Source: Treponema sp. (GTDB taxonomy: Bacteria > Spirochaetota > Spirochaetia > Treponematales > Breznakiellaceae). From it: a stretch of DNA of 25,455 bases. The stretch is taken from assembly GCA_031258505.1 (NCBI GenBank), contig JAIRMT010000097.1, forward strand, positions 1 to 25,455, given 5' to 3'. A model generated the notes under the pieces. It saw only the letters and a program-made list of their open reading frames with translations, did no database searches and had not been told where the DNA came from. Both the position numbers and the translations under genes were made by a program. Position 1 is the stretch's first letter. Every line of letters starts with the position of its first letter. Shown one piece after another: positions 7,041-14,908 of the stretch.

Positions 7041-7068
7041 ATGACAACAAGTTCAGTAGTGATATACT
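7041..7068 (+). promoter_or_regulatory. matE promoter, predicted leaderless
   Basis: ATGACA (7041-7046) and TATACT (7063-7068) are spaced by 16 nt. The ATG of matE begins 7 nt after the -10 box, where transcription should start, and no Shine-Dalgarno precedes it. The element is duplicated at 6497-6524. Confidence 0.5.
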
Positions 7069-7075
7069 GGTTTGC

Positions 7076-8431
7076 ATGAAAGATACACGCGACAAGTTTA
7101 TGGTTATGACGGAAACGCCGGTGGAACAGCTTGTGTCCCGGCTGGCCGGACCGTCCATCATGATTATGCTGATTTCTTCCTTATATAATATGGCGGATAC
7201 GTTCTTTGTCAGTTCTCTGGGTACAAGCGTTGTTGCTGCGGTGGGAGTGGTTTTACCGCTCATGGCAATCATTCAGGCGCTGGGCTTTCTCTTTGGACAG
7301 GGTTCAGGGAACTACATCTCCCGCGAGCTTGGGGCGCAGCATATCGAGATGGCTTCGAAGATGGCGGCAACTGGCTTTTTCTCAGCGCTAATTCTGGGCG
7401 AGGTCTTTTCCATTCTGGGACTGCTTTTCTCGGCCCCGCTTGCCCTGACCCTTGGCGCAACGCCAACGATACTGCCTTATGCGCGGGAGTATATGCGCTT
7501 CATTCTCATCGGAGCGCCGTGGATGGCGGGATCACTGGTACTCAATAACCAGCTCCGCTTTCAGGGTAGTTCATTCTATGGCATGATCGGTATGCTTTCC
7601 GGCGCTATCCTCAACATAATTCTGGACCCTATCTTCATCTTTGTGCTGGGCTTGGGTGTCAAAGGCGCGTCCGCCGCCACGATGATCAGTCAGGCCGTGG
7701 GCTGCATAGTTCTGCTTGTGGGCTGTTCGCGCAAGGGAAACATCGCTATACACCCGCGAAACTTTGCGCCCAGCCCTTCCCGCTATTACGAGATGTTCCG
7801 GGGCGGGTTCCCGTCGCTTTTGCGGCAGAGCCTTGCCAGCGTTATGACCATTCTCATCAACCACTTCGCCGCCACGTACGGAGACGCTGCCATTGCCGCT
7901 ATCTCCATCGTGAACCGCGTTTGTATGTTCGCCAACTCCAGCGTGATGGGCTTTGGTCAGGGCTTTCAGCCAGTCTGCGGCTTTAACTACGGCGCTGGAC
8001 GTTATGACCGCGTGAAAAAAGCCTTCTGGTTCTGCATCCGGCTGGTATCCAGCATTTTGCTGGTGGTGAGTGTGTTGCTTGCCGTGTTTGCGCCCCAGAT
8101 TATCGCCATATTCCGTGAGGACGATCCGACTGTGCTTGCCATTGGAACCCTGTCGCTCCGCTTACAGTGCATCGCTCTGCCGTTCGCGGGCTGGATCATT
8201 CTCTGTAACATGATGATGCAGACCATGGGCAAATCGCTCTATGCCAGCATACTGGCGTTGGCGCGGCAAGGGCTGTTCCTGCTTCCCGCCTTGCTGATCT
8301 TCACGCCGCTCTGGGGGCTTCTGGGCATACAGTTGAGTCAGCCTGTGGCAACTATCGTATCATTCTTCTTCTCCATTCCCTTTGCTATTCATGTACTGCG
8401 ACAGCTTAAAATACCGGAGATAAATAATTGA
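7076..8431 (+). CDS. MATE family efflux transporter
   Basis: 451 residues from the ATG at 7076. In-frame ATGs at 7100 and 7106 are alternatives, and the upstream extension to 6941 is repeat sequence and is rejected. An integral inner-membrane protein of about 12 TM helices in two homologous halves. MATE-typical segments include LAGPSIMIMLISSLYNMADT (helix 1), GQGSGNYISRELGAQ, the NIILDPIFIFVLGLGVKGAS block, and in the second half GFGQGFQPVCGFNYGAG. It exports drugs or metabolites by Na+ or H+ antiport, and the substrate cannot be told. The N-terminus fits the MepA/NorM-like prokaryotic group. It is monocistronic or reads into the lipoprotein genes, whose own promoter overlaps its stop codon. 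Confidence 0.93.
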   Translation: MKDTRDKFMVMTETPVEQLVSRLAGPSIMIMLISSLYNMADTFFVSSLGTSVVAAVGVVLPLMAIIQALGFLFGQGSGNYISRELGAQHIEMASKMAATGFFSALILGEVFSILGLLFSAPLALTLGATPTILPYAREYMRFILIGAPWMAGSLVLNNQLRFQGSSFYGMIGMLSGAILNIILDPIFIFVLGLGVKGASAATMISQAVGCIVLLVGCSRKGNIAIHPRNFAPSPSRYYEMFRGGFPSLLRQSLASVMTILINHFAATYGDAAIAAISIVNRVCMFANSSVMGFGQGFQPVCGFNYGAGRYDRVKKAFWFCIRLVSSILLVVSVLLAVFAPQIIAIFREDDPTVLAIGTLSLRLQCIALPFAGWIILCNMMMQTMGKSLYASILALARQGLFLLPALLIFTPLWGLLGIQLSQPVATIVSFFFSIPFAIHVLRQLKIPEINN

Positions 8432-8454
8432 CAGCAATGCGCTTAAATCATACT
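8428..8454 (+). promoter_or_regulatory. promoter of the lipoprotein operon, predicted leaderless
   Basis: TTGACA (8428-8433) overlaps the matE stop codon. CATACT (8449-8454) follows after 15 nt and ends 7 nt before the ATG at 8462. No Shine-Dalgarno is visible. A shifted reading (-10 TACTCT, 17-nt spacer) is also possible. Confidence 0.42.
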
Positions 8455-8461
8455 CTTAATT

Positions 8462-9793
8462 ATGCCTCATAAGATAAACAAGATGAGCTGGCTGCTGTTT
8501 TTATGCGCCAGTCTGTTATTTTTTTCCTGCGCTTCAAATCAGTATCCGCAGGTTGATGAACTTGTAAAAGGCGGTGATTACGCAAGCAGTGCCGCGTTTG
8601 TCGAAAAGAACCGAAAAAGTATCTATCGTGATAAGGACGCGATACTGTACTATCTCGATCGGGGTATGCTTACCCACTACGCCACTGACTATGACACATC
8701 GATCTCGCTATTGCAGGACGGGGAGCGCGCCATAGAAGCGGCCTATACCAAAAGCATTACGCAGGCGATTGGTTCCTATATCCTGAACGATACCACCGTT
8801 GAATATGACGGAGAGGACTATGAGGATATCTACATAAACGTCTTTAACGCGCTCAACTATTATCATCAGAATAAGCTGGAGGATGCGCTGGTTGAGATCA
8901 GGCAGATGAATAACAAGCTGTCGTTTCTTTCGATAAAGTACGGGGAACTTATGACGAGTCTCCAGCAGCAGGCGCTGACTGACGGCGCTGAGATTCCGCC
9001 GAATCCTAATGCGGTAACCGAGTTTTCCGATTCAGCATTAGCCCGATACTTGGGGCTGCTCTTTTACCGGGGCATAGGCGAGGAGGATGATGCGCGAATT
9101 GATAGCGAGATGCTCAAGGTAGCCTTTGCCAACGCGCCTCATGTTTACTCCTATCCATTACCCAGTTCCCTTGTGGGTGATGAGGAACTGGCGATTCCTC
9201 AAGGCAAGGCGCGACTCAATGTCATTGGTTTCAGCGGCCTTTCCCCGATCAAACAGGAGCAGACGCTTCGTATTCCCCTGTTTATCTCGTATAACTATAT
9301 CAAGATTGCCCTTCCAGAAATGCTGTCCCGGCGTTCCCTTGTGAGCAGGATCGAGGTGGAGCTTAAAGGCGGGCCGCGCTTTAACCTTGAATTACTCGAA
9401 GACATTGACGCGGTTGCCAAAGAAACATTTAAACAAAAGCAGAACCTGATCTACATGAAGTCGGTCATTCGCGCTACGATAAAGGGGGCAAGCGCCGCAA
9501 CGCTTGACGTCTTGGCGCGAGAAAGTGATGACGCCTCTACAGGCTTGCTGCTCGGTATACTCGGTCTTGGTACGCAGATATTCGCCGAGGCGAGTGAGCA
9601 GGCTGACCTGCGTATATCGCGGTATTTTCCGGCAAAGGCCTTTGTCGGCGGCGTCAACCTTGATCCGGGTCTCTATGACCTGACGATAAACTATTACACT
9701 GCCAATGGCGGTTTAATCGCTTCGTTCAATAAAGAACAGGTGCCTGTTCTTGAAAATAAACTCAATCTAGTGGAGGTTGTATGTCTAAAGTAG
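8462..9793 (+). CDS. envelope lipoprotein, COG3014-like
   Basis: 443 residues. An N-terminal signal with lipobox LFFSC predicts lipidation at C23. The next 200 residues look helical and TPR-like (VDELVKGGDYASSAAFVEKN, YYHQNKLEDALVEIRQMNNK). A C-terminal half of probable beta structure follows (GKARLNVIGFSGLSPIKQEQ and onward). It resembles the uncharacterised COG3014 lipoproteins, which in other bacteria sit next to LPP20-like and LpoB-like lipoproteins (from memory). It overlaps the next gene by 13 nt, so the two form an operon. No enzyme motif is seen, and a role in outer-membrane or peptidoglycan assembly is inference by neighbourhood. Confidence 0.78.
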   Translation: MPHKINKMSWLLFLCASLLFFSCASNQYPQVDELVKGGDYASSAAFVEKNRKSIYRDKDAILYYLDRGMLTHYATDYDTSISLLQDGERAIEAAYTKSITQAIGSYILNDTTVEYDGEDYEDIYINVFNALNYYHQNKLEDALVEIRQMNNKLSFLSIKYGELMTSLQQQALTDGAEIPPNPNAVTEFSDSALARYLGLLFYRGIGEEDDARIDSEMLKVAFANAPHVYSYPLPSSLVGDEELAIPQGKARLNVIGFSGLSPIKQEQTLRIPLFISYNYIKIALPEMLSRRSLVSRIEVELKGGPRFNLELLEDIDAVAKETFKQKQNLIYMKSVIRATIKGASAATLDVLARESDDASTGLLLGILGLGTQIFAEASEQADLRISRYFPAKAFVGGVNLDPGLYDLTINYYTANGGLIASFNKEQVPVLENKLNLVEVVCLK

Positions 9794-10872
9794 TGTTTTG
9801 GGGAAGAGCGTCCTGTGCGGCGCTCTGTGTCGCGCTGAGTCTAGCTTCGTGTGCCACGAGCAGTGGCGCAAAGCAGGAACCAGCACCAGCTCAGGCTGGC
9901 GCTGCGTCAGGAAAAGAGCCAATCTGGGTTGAAGCGCCTGACGCGCTCTATCCCAAGTTTGATTACATCACCGGCGTAGGCGTGGGTAATGACCGGAACC
10001 ATGCGGAGCAGCAGGCGCTTGGCGCGCTTGTCGCCTATTTCGGGCAATCAGTGCAGGCCGACCTGCGTTCAATCGAGAGCTACTATGAGGCGGTTTCAAA
10101 GGGCGCGGTGGAGGTAAGCGGCAGTACGCAAGTGCAGAATAGCATCCAAACATCAGCCTCTATCGACACGCTTATTGGGGCTGAACTTAAGGAGCATTGG
10201 GATAATGGCCGGACGTTTTACGCGCTGGCGGCTCTGGAGAAATCCACTGCCATTCGTCTCTATTCAGACCTGCTGGACTCGAATCAGGGTATGATTGAGC
10301 GCTTAACGGCCCTGTCTCCAGAAGAAAAGAACAGCCTTGACGGTTTTTCACGGTATCAGCTTGCCGCGACCATTGCCGACGCCAGCGCGGTGTACGCCAA
10401 TATCCTTTCGTTAATAGACGGGCGTCCCCGAACCCTCAAAAAAGGCGATGATTACCGGCTGGAAGCAGTGAACATCACCAAAAGCATCCCTATCGCGGTC
10501 AGCATGAACGCCGCGCCTGCCGGAGACGAAGTGCGCTTTGACCGCATAAAGAGCGCTTTCACGAGCGCGCTTAACAAACAGGGCTTTAGAAGCGGCGGGA
10601 ACAATTCCCGTTATGTGCTGGAAGTCAATTTTTCGCTCTCGCCGGACAATCGCCCGGGCAATGATAACCAGTTCATCCGCTATGTGGTTAATGCCTCGCT
10701 GACAGACACTGACGATGCCAGCGAACTGTTTACTTACAGTATCAATAACCGTGAAGGCCATCTTTCTGCGGACGCGGCGAAAGATCGCGCGGTTAGCGCT
10801 GCTGAGAAAAAGATCACTGACGAGTATAGCGCTCTCCTGTCGACCTACCTGTCTTCCTTATTGCCGGAATAG
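9781..10872 (+). CDS. LPP20-family lipoprotein
   Basis: 363 residues, with GGAGG 4 nt before the ATG and a 13-nt overlap with the preceding lipoprotein gene. A clear lipobox LASC gives lipidation at C24, followed by an Ala/Gly/Pro linker. Residues about 45-145 match the LPP20 pattern: PIWVEAPDALYPKFDYITGV followed by GVGNDRNHAEQQALGALVAY. The C-terminal part (about 230-363) looks like a second alpha/beta domain, with AVSMNAAPAGDEVRFDRIKS and a segment of alternating strands. The family is abundant in spirochaetes and Helicobacter as surface or periplasmic lipoproteins of unknown function. The pairing with a COG3014-like partner suggests the two act together. Confidence 0.82.
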   Translation: MSKVVFWGRASCAALCVALSLASCATSSGAKQEPAPAQAGAASGKEPIWVEAPDALYPKFDYITGVGVGNDRNHAEQQALGALVAYFGQSVQADLRSIESYYEAVSKGAVEVSGSTQVQNSIQTSASIDTLIGAELKEHWDNGRTFYALAALEKSTAIRLYSDLLDSNQGMIERLTALSPEEKNSLDGFSRYQLAATIADASAVYANILSLIDGRPRTLKKGDDYRLEAVNITKSIPIAVSMNAAPAGDEVRFDRIKSAFTSALNKQGFRSGGNNSRYVLEVNFSLSPDNRPGNDNQFIRYVVNASLTDTDDASELFTYSINNREGHLSADAAKDRAVSAAEKKITDEYSALLSTYLSSLLPE

Positions 10873-10887
10873 CAGAAAGCCCAGGGA

Positions 10888-11202
10888 TTAGCGCTCATCG
10901 TGTAAGCATGTTGACTCGGCCTTTGCAAGTATCTTGATAAAGGTCGAGTCTGGTTTTTTGAGTTCGCGGGACCCGCGTGTGATTTTGCACAGTGAGAGAC
11001 CGAGGTTTTTTGCGATTTCCCGCTGAGGCACCTTATCGTACAGGGCTTTAACCAGCGCCCAGCGCGCCGCTATGTCGGCGGTTTCGGCGGGCGTGAGCAG
11101 GCTGCGCAGAAAGGACGCGATGAGTTCTGGGTCGTTGATTTGCGCGAGGGTTTTAGCCAGGTCGCCGAGTTGTTCCTCAACTCGTGGATCGTTAATGTTC
11201 AT
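10888..11202 (-). CDS. TrpR/YerC-family transcriptional regulator
   Basis: 104 residues, all helical. Residues 37-55 (TPAETADIAARWALVKALY) and the helix-turn-helix at 58-80 (VPQREIAKNLGLSLCKITRG) match the Trp repressor superfamily. The S-x-x-x-I-T-R-G-S-x-x-L motif, as in TrpR, is kept. Length and the ending LKKPDSTFIKIL fit TrpR rather than the shorter YerC/YecD branch, but with no trp gene nearby the ligand is not certain. It is convergent with the lipoprotein operon, with 15 nt between the stops. The start lacks a strong ribosome site and has a -10 box 6 nt upstream. It may regulate tryptophan synthesis genes elsewhere. Confidence 0.85.
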   Translation of the reverse strand: MNINDPRVEEQLGDLAKTLAQINDPELIASFLRSLLTPAETADIAARWALVKALYDKVPQREIAKNLGLSLCKITRGSRELKKPDSTFIKILAKAESTCLHDER

Positions 11203-11208
11203 AAGCCT

Positions 11209-11237
11209 ATTATTGACCAGGACGACGACTAATGCAA
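11209..11237 (-). promoter_or_regulatory. promoter of the TrpR-like gene, predicted leaderless
   Basis: On the minus strand TTGCAT (11237-11232) and AATAAT (11214-11209) have a 17-nt spacer. Six nt separate the -10 box from the ATG, which puts the predicted transcription start at or next to the start codon. Confidence 0.5.
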
Positions 11238-11248
11238 CTCGTGTTCAA

Positions 11249-11276
11249 GCCAAACTTGGCGCCGCGCGCCAAACTT
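11249..11276. repeat. nested short palindromes
   Basis: GCCAAACTTGGC (11249-11260) and GGCGCCGCGCGCC (11258-11270) overlap, and CCAAACTT occurs again at 11269-11276. The dense symmetry in an intergenic spacer suggests a mobile or dispersed repeat, but only one copy is in the window. Confidence 0.4.
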
Positions 11277-11677
11277 CCACGTTCCTGCCGCGCGCGGCCA
11301 GCACGCCGCTCCCACCTACATGGATACGCGCATATAAATAACTCACCTTACGCGCCGGAAAGAAAAAGATCATCGAATGACGCGAATGAACGCGAATCTT
11401 CTTTAGAGAAATGACATATTCGCGTATATTAGCGTCCATTCGATGATCAATTCTTACCGTTTTTTCTTCCTGCGTAACATGAGTTAAGATCATAAGCAGC
11501 AGTGGGAAAGGGCGTATACGCGGCGTTGAAAAAACATTTAACAGGGCTGCGCCTGCCATAGCCCTAATACGCAGCCCGTTGGGAATCTTGAGTAAAACAA
11601 AGAGGCCGCCCGCCAGGATGGTGAGCGGCATATTAAACAGAATCAGTTGATGGAACATGGTCGAATCAGATGGAACA
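11277..11677. other. intergenic stretch without a convincing gene
   Basis: A 137-codon minus frame (11658-11245) runs through it but crosses the palindromes at both ends and ends in Gly/Ala/Arg-rich sequence, so I do not call it. Its first 60 residues are hydrophobic. Near 11641-11677 the phrase GAATCAG..GATGGAACA is repeated twice. The main feature is the inverted repeat at 11369-11447. Confidence 0.5.
11369..11447. repeat. long imperfect inverted repeat
   Basis: Left arm 11369-11397 and right arm 11418-11447 pair over about 29-30 bases with a few mismatches. The outer 11 bases, ATCATCGAATG, pair perfectly. The loop is about 20 nt. Inside the arms ACGCGAAT is repeated. It looks like a REP/MITE-sized element lying between citF and the TrpR-like gene. 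Confidence 0.65.
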
Positions 11678-13210
11678 CTACTTTACCTGATGGATAAGGT
11701 CAATGACGCTCCCGTCGCGGTAGGTTACAAGCCCTACCACTCGGTCGGTATATTCCACTGGGTCTGGCTTGCCCACCAGTTTTTCTACCATGGCTCGCAG
11801 TTCCTCAATAGAAAAGACTGGAAGCCGGGCCGCGGCAAAACGCTCTTTAAGGTCTCCCCGTTCCGGGTTCACTGCGATTCCGTGTTCAGTAACGATTACG
11901 TCCACGGTTTTTCCCGGGGTTACAATCGTTCCCACCCGGTCCACGATGCAGGGAAGCCGTCCTCTGGTAAGAGGGCAAACCACAATGGACACAGACGCGC
12001 CGTAGGCCGTATCCTGATGGCCGCCAATAGCCCCTCGGATAACACCGTCCGAGCCGGTAAGCACATTGACGTTGAAATTGACGTCCGCTTCCAGGGCGGA
12101 GAGCACCACCACGTCAAGCTGGTTCACTGCCGCGCCGGTTCCTCGTGAGCTGGCGTAGTATTCCGCTGATATTTGATGATGAAAGTGATTGGTTTTAAGC
12201 GAATCCGCTGCCTTGAGATCAAAGCCCTGCACGTCCAGCAGTTTCTTGATAAGCCCTTCCTCATGCAGATCAACGATGGAGCCAGTGATGCCCCCTAAGG
12301 CAAAACTCGCGGTGATCCCCCGACTGATCATCTTATCCCGCAGGAAGCGGCTTACTGCCAGAGAAGCCCCGCCAGTCCCGGTCTGAAAGGAGAACCCGTT
12401 CACCAAGCGGCCTGACGCTTCAATCACGTCCGCCGCAGTCTCCGCCATAACCAGTTCTTTGGGGTTGGTGGTGAACCGGGTCGCGCCAGTCATTATCCCT
12501 GCTGGATCCCCGATCTCGTCCACCCTGACAATGTAATCCACGTCGCTTTCGGGAATTCCGAAAGGCACATTGGGGAAATGCACGATGTTGTTGGTGATGA
12601 TCACGGTCTTCTTCGAATACTGGGCGTCGCATTTCGCGTAACCCATGGACCCGCACTTAACCCCTTTGTCGTTGTCTCGGGAATAGCCGTTGGCGTTACC
12701 AAAAGGATCGCAGGAAGGCGCGCCCAAAAACGCTACGTCTATGGGAAGCTCCCCAGTTTCAATGGCGTAGGCCCTGCCGCCGTGGGAACGGAAGACCACC
12801 GGCATTTCCATAAGTCCCCGGGAAACCTCCTCCGCGAGCTTTCCCCGCAGACCCGATGTCTCTATGCGCCGGATAACCCCGTTTTGTATATGCTTGATGA
12901 GCGGCGCGTGGCAGTCCGTAAGGGATGACGGGGCAAGTACCAGATTCTTAAAGCCCATTTCCGCCAGTTTATCCACCACCATGTTGACGATGTAATCGCC
13001 GCCCCGAAAGTGATGATGAAAGGAAATGGTCTGCCCGTCTTTAAGCCCGCAGAGCTGTACCGCTTCTTCCAGGCAGGAAACAATCTTGTTATGGGAAAAT
13101 TCACGCTGGGCAAGGGTGCTGTAGTCCTTTTGCAGAGCGTCAACGTCAAAAACGCCGTGAATGCCGGTTATATCTTTGATACCGTTTATATATTGCGATG
13201 TATCTTTCAT
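11678..13210 (-). CDS. citF: citrate lyase alpha subunit (citrate:acetyl-ACP transferase)
   Basis: 510 residues, full length for CitF. It exchanges the acetyl group on the CitD prosthetic arm for citrate, giving citryl-ACP. Family segments visible are SFHHHFRGGDYIVNMVVDKL (about 63-82), GAPSCDPFGNANGY, FQTGTGGASLAVSRFL, GGITGSIVDLHEEGL, GAIGGHQDTAYGA and VTEHGIAVNPERGDL. The start overlaps the citE stop by ATGA and has GGAGG 7 nt upstream. It is last in the order citD-citE-citF. Activity also requires the CoA-derived prosthetic group and a ligase (CitC), whose genes are not in the window. Confidence 0.95.
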   Translation of the reverse strand: MKDTSQYINGIKDITGIHGVFDVDALQKDYSTLAQREFSHNKIVSCLEEAVQLCGLKDGQTISFHHHFRGGDYIVNMVVDKLAEMGFKNLVLAPSSLTDCHAPLIKHIQNGVIRRIETSGLRGKLAEEVSRGLMEMPVVFRSHGGRAYAIETGELPIDVAFLGAPSCDPFGNANGYSRDNDKGVKCGSMGYAKCDAQYSKKTVIITNNIVHFPNVPFGIPESDVDYIVRVDEIGDPAGIMTGATRFTTNPKELVMAETAADVIEASGRLVNGFSFQTGTGGASLAVSRFLRDKMISRGITASFALGGITGSIVDLHEEGLIKKLLDVQGFDLKAADSLKTNHFHHQISAEYYASSRGTGAAVNQLDVVVLSALEADVNFNVNVLTGSDGVIRGAIGGHQDTAYGASVSIVVCPLTRGRLPCIVDRVGTIVTPGKTVDVIVTEHGIAVNPERGDLKERFAAARLPVFSIEELRAMVEKLVGKPDPVEYTDRVVGLVTYRDGSVIDLIHQVK

Positions 13211-14106
13211 TTTACCGCCTCCTCTCCTTCAAGGATCATGCCCGCAGCCCGGGCCAGGTCCAGCGTGTGTTCCGCCCGGATAACGACAGGTTTATCCACC
13301 ATCTTGCCGTTCAGGGAAATAACCCCAGAACCTTTTCGTTCCGCTTCCCGTATTGCCTCCAGTACTGCCAGGGCGCGGCTTATTTCTTTTTCCGTGGGGG
13401 TGAACACTTCGTGTACTATTTTTATCTGCCGGGGATTGATGATGCTCTTGCCGTCAAAACCGAGCTGTTTGATGAGCATCGTTTCTTTCCGCAGCCCTTC
13501 CTCGTTGTTCACGTCGGAAAAGACCGTATCTATGGCGTCTATGCCAGCGTTCCGGGCTGCGAGCAGCACCATACTCCGACCAAAGAGCAGTTCTATCCCG
13601 TCGGGAGACCGGCTGGTTTTCAGGTCTGTTACATAGTCCTCAGCGCCTAGAGCAATGCCGGTAAGCCGTTTGCTTGCCAGGGCTATTTCTTTGGCGTTAA
13701 GGACCCCTGCGGCGCTTTCCACCGCCGCCATCATCCGGGTTGAAAACGCCGGGAGCCCCGCTTTCTCTTCAACCGCCGCGATCATAGCCTCGCAGTCAAG
13801 CACATCCTGGGCACATTCAGTCTTGGGAAGCCGTATCACCACTTTGCCTGTAGACACCATGGCCTCAATGTCTTCCCTGCCTGTCTCCGTATGGGGATCG
13901 TTGATCCGGACCACTAGTTCCTTGCCGGGATAGGCGAGGCTGGTCAGAGCCTGGAACACCAGGAAACGGGCGCTGTCCTTTTCATGCACTGACACTGAAT
14001 CCTCAAGATCGAACATCAGGCTGTCCGCCTTGTAGATACCCGCATCCTTTATCATCCCCGCGTTATTTCCCGGAATATAGAGCATGGTTCTTCTTAATTG
14101 TCTCAT
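13207..14106 (-). CDS. citE: citrate lyase beta subunit (citryl-ACP lyase)
   Basis: 299 residues of the HpcH/HpaI aldolase fold. It cleaves citryl-ACP into oxaloacetate and acetyl-ACP in the presence of Mg2+. RRTMLYIPGNNAGMIKDAGI at the N-terminus, SLMFDLEDSV (with the metal-side acidic pair) and the AVESAAGVLNA and GAEDYVTDL blocks are typical of CitE. GFDGKSIINPRQI marks the end of the barrel. It starts one nucleotide after the citD stop, with GGAGGG 6 nt before the ATG, and is coupled to citF by a 4-nt overlap. The position inside citDEF rules out a stand-alone CitE-like malyl-CoA thioesterase. Confidence 0.95.
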   Translation of the reverse strand: MRQLRRTMLYIPGNNAGMIKDAGIYKADSLMFDLEDSVSVHEKDSARFLVFQALTSLAYPGKELVVRINDPHTETGREDIEAMVSTGKVVIRLPKTECAQDVLDCEAMIAAVEEKAGLPAFSTRMMAAVESAAGVLNAKEIALASKRLTGIALGAEDYVTDLKTSRSPDGIELLFGRSMVLLAARNAGIDAIDTVFSDVNNEEGLRKETMLIKQLGFDGKSIINPRQIKIVHEVFTPTEKEISRALAVLEAIREAERKGSGVISLNGKMVDKPVVIRAEHTLDLARAAGMILEGEEAVK

Positions 14107-14107
14107 G

Positions 14108-14395
14108 TCATACCCTCCAGTCGTGAACGGTTCTGCCGTCAGCCCGGTACACTGCGGTTTTTACCCGGGCGCGGAGCGTACAATCCAGCGCTCCCTTGTC
14201 CACAGCGCGTATCTTCCCGTTACGCACATCCAGGGATTGCAGGGTTTCCAAGATAGTCCGCCTGATCTCCCGGCCAAACTGCTTCTCTACGATACTTTCG
14301 AGCTCCAGCTCTATGCCTTTTTCGCCGGGTTCTATGCTTATCATCACATCGCTGGATTCCATAGTTCCCGCCACACTCGGCTTCCGTATCTCCAT
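14108..14395 (-). CDS. citD: citrate lyase gamma subunit (acyl carrier protein)
   Basis: 95 residues, the usual CitD size. The prosthetic-group attachment is Ser14 within AGTMESSDVMI, the same position as in enterobacterial CitD. The rest keeps EPGEKGIELELESIVEKQFG and a conserved central LQSLDVRNGK. It has GGAGGA 8 nt upstream of the start and is the first gene of the operon. It carries the acetyl or citryl group between CitF and CitE. Genes that make and attach the 2'-(5''-phosphoribosyl)-3'-dephospho-CoA arm (citX, citG) are not seen nearby. Confidence 0.93.
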   Translation of the reverse strand: MEIRKPSVAGTMESSDVMISIEPGEKGIELELESIVEKQFGREIRRTILETLQSLDVRNGKIRAVDKGALDCTLRARVKTAVYRADGRTVHDWRV

Positions 14396-14832
14396 AGTAT
14401 AATTCCTCCAAAACGCGTTTTCTCCCGCCGGATTTTGTAAAGAAGACCCTTACCGTAAAACAGCGCGGTAAACATCTTTCTTTGTATCTCATTAAGTATA
14501 CACTCCTTAATACAAGGTAGCATTAAAAAGAACAAATTTCTTCTTGCTTTTTCCTAAGCCAATCCCTTTACAAACGAAGAGTCTTTTGATACAGGCAGAC
14601 CAAACGCTTACGAGGCTCTTTCTTAACCTTTTGAACCTGCGGCGCTAGACGCCAGACCAGAAGCCTTTACCGGGCGTGTTAAGCGGCCGCTTGGGGAAAC
14701 GACAGATTTCTAAAAAATTTATAGTTGTACTAGTTGTACTACTTGACATGTTACATTCTATTACCGATTATAATAGAAGGATTAGAACAGTTTTATGCTT
14801 TTAAAATTGGCAGGTAAAAAAATAGAATATAC
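14396..14832. other. intergenic region between citD and the repeat block
   Basis: No gene supported. Toward citD there are minus-strand AT-rich elements (for example TATACT, 14512-14507 region, with no good -35) that may hold the cit promoter. A minus frame beginning near 14492 has an AAGGAG-like site and runs into citD, but it has no recognisable product. A short hairpin GGCG-CTAGA-CGCC lies near 14641. A plus-strand promoter candidate is listed separately. Confidence 0.4.
14723..14774 (+). promoter_or_regulatory. candidate promoter with adjacent 9-bp direct repeats
   Basis: AGTTGTACT occurs twice in tandem (14723-14740), followed at once by a consensus TTGACA (14743-14748) and a consensus TATAAT (14769-14774). 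The spacer is 20 nt, longer than usual, so it may need an activator bound to the repeats. Transcription would run into the heptamer array, the 26-bp palindrome and the genes at 15004 and 15294. Confidence 0.38.
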
Positions 14833-14908
14833 GCTCCCGGCTCCCGGCTCCCGGCTCCCGGCTCCCGGCTCCCGGCTCCCGGCTCCCGGCTCCCGGCTCC
14901 CGGCTCCC
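14833..14908. repeat. heptanucleotide tandem repeat, 11 copies of GCTCCCG
   Basis: Eleven perfect units of 7 bases (the last lacks its final G). The array is bracketed by AGAATATA (14824-14831) and its reverse complement TATATTCT (14911-14918). Perfect identity suggests a young array that can change length by slippage. Confidence 0.97.

Noticed and set aside
11245..11658. 137-codon minus-strand frame between citF and the TrpR-like gene
   Set aside because: It crosses the 79-bp inverted repeat and the nested palindromes, has no ribosome site and no recognisable domain, so it is probably an open frame through repeat DNA.
14220..14492. Minus-strand frame with an AAGGAG-like site upstream of citD
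   Set aside because: It overlaps citD in another frame for most of its length and has no recognisable product. At most its first codons could be a leader peptide.
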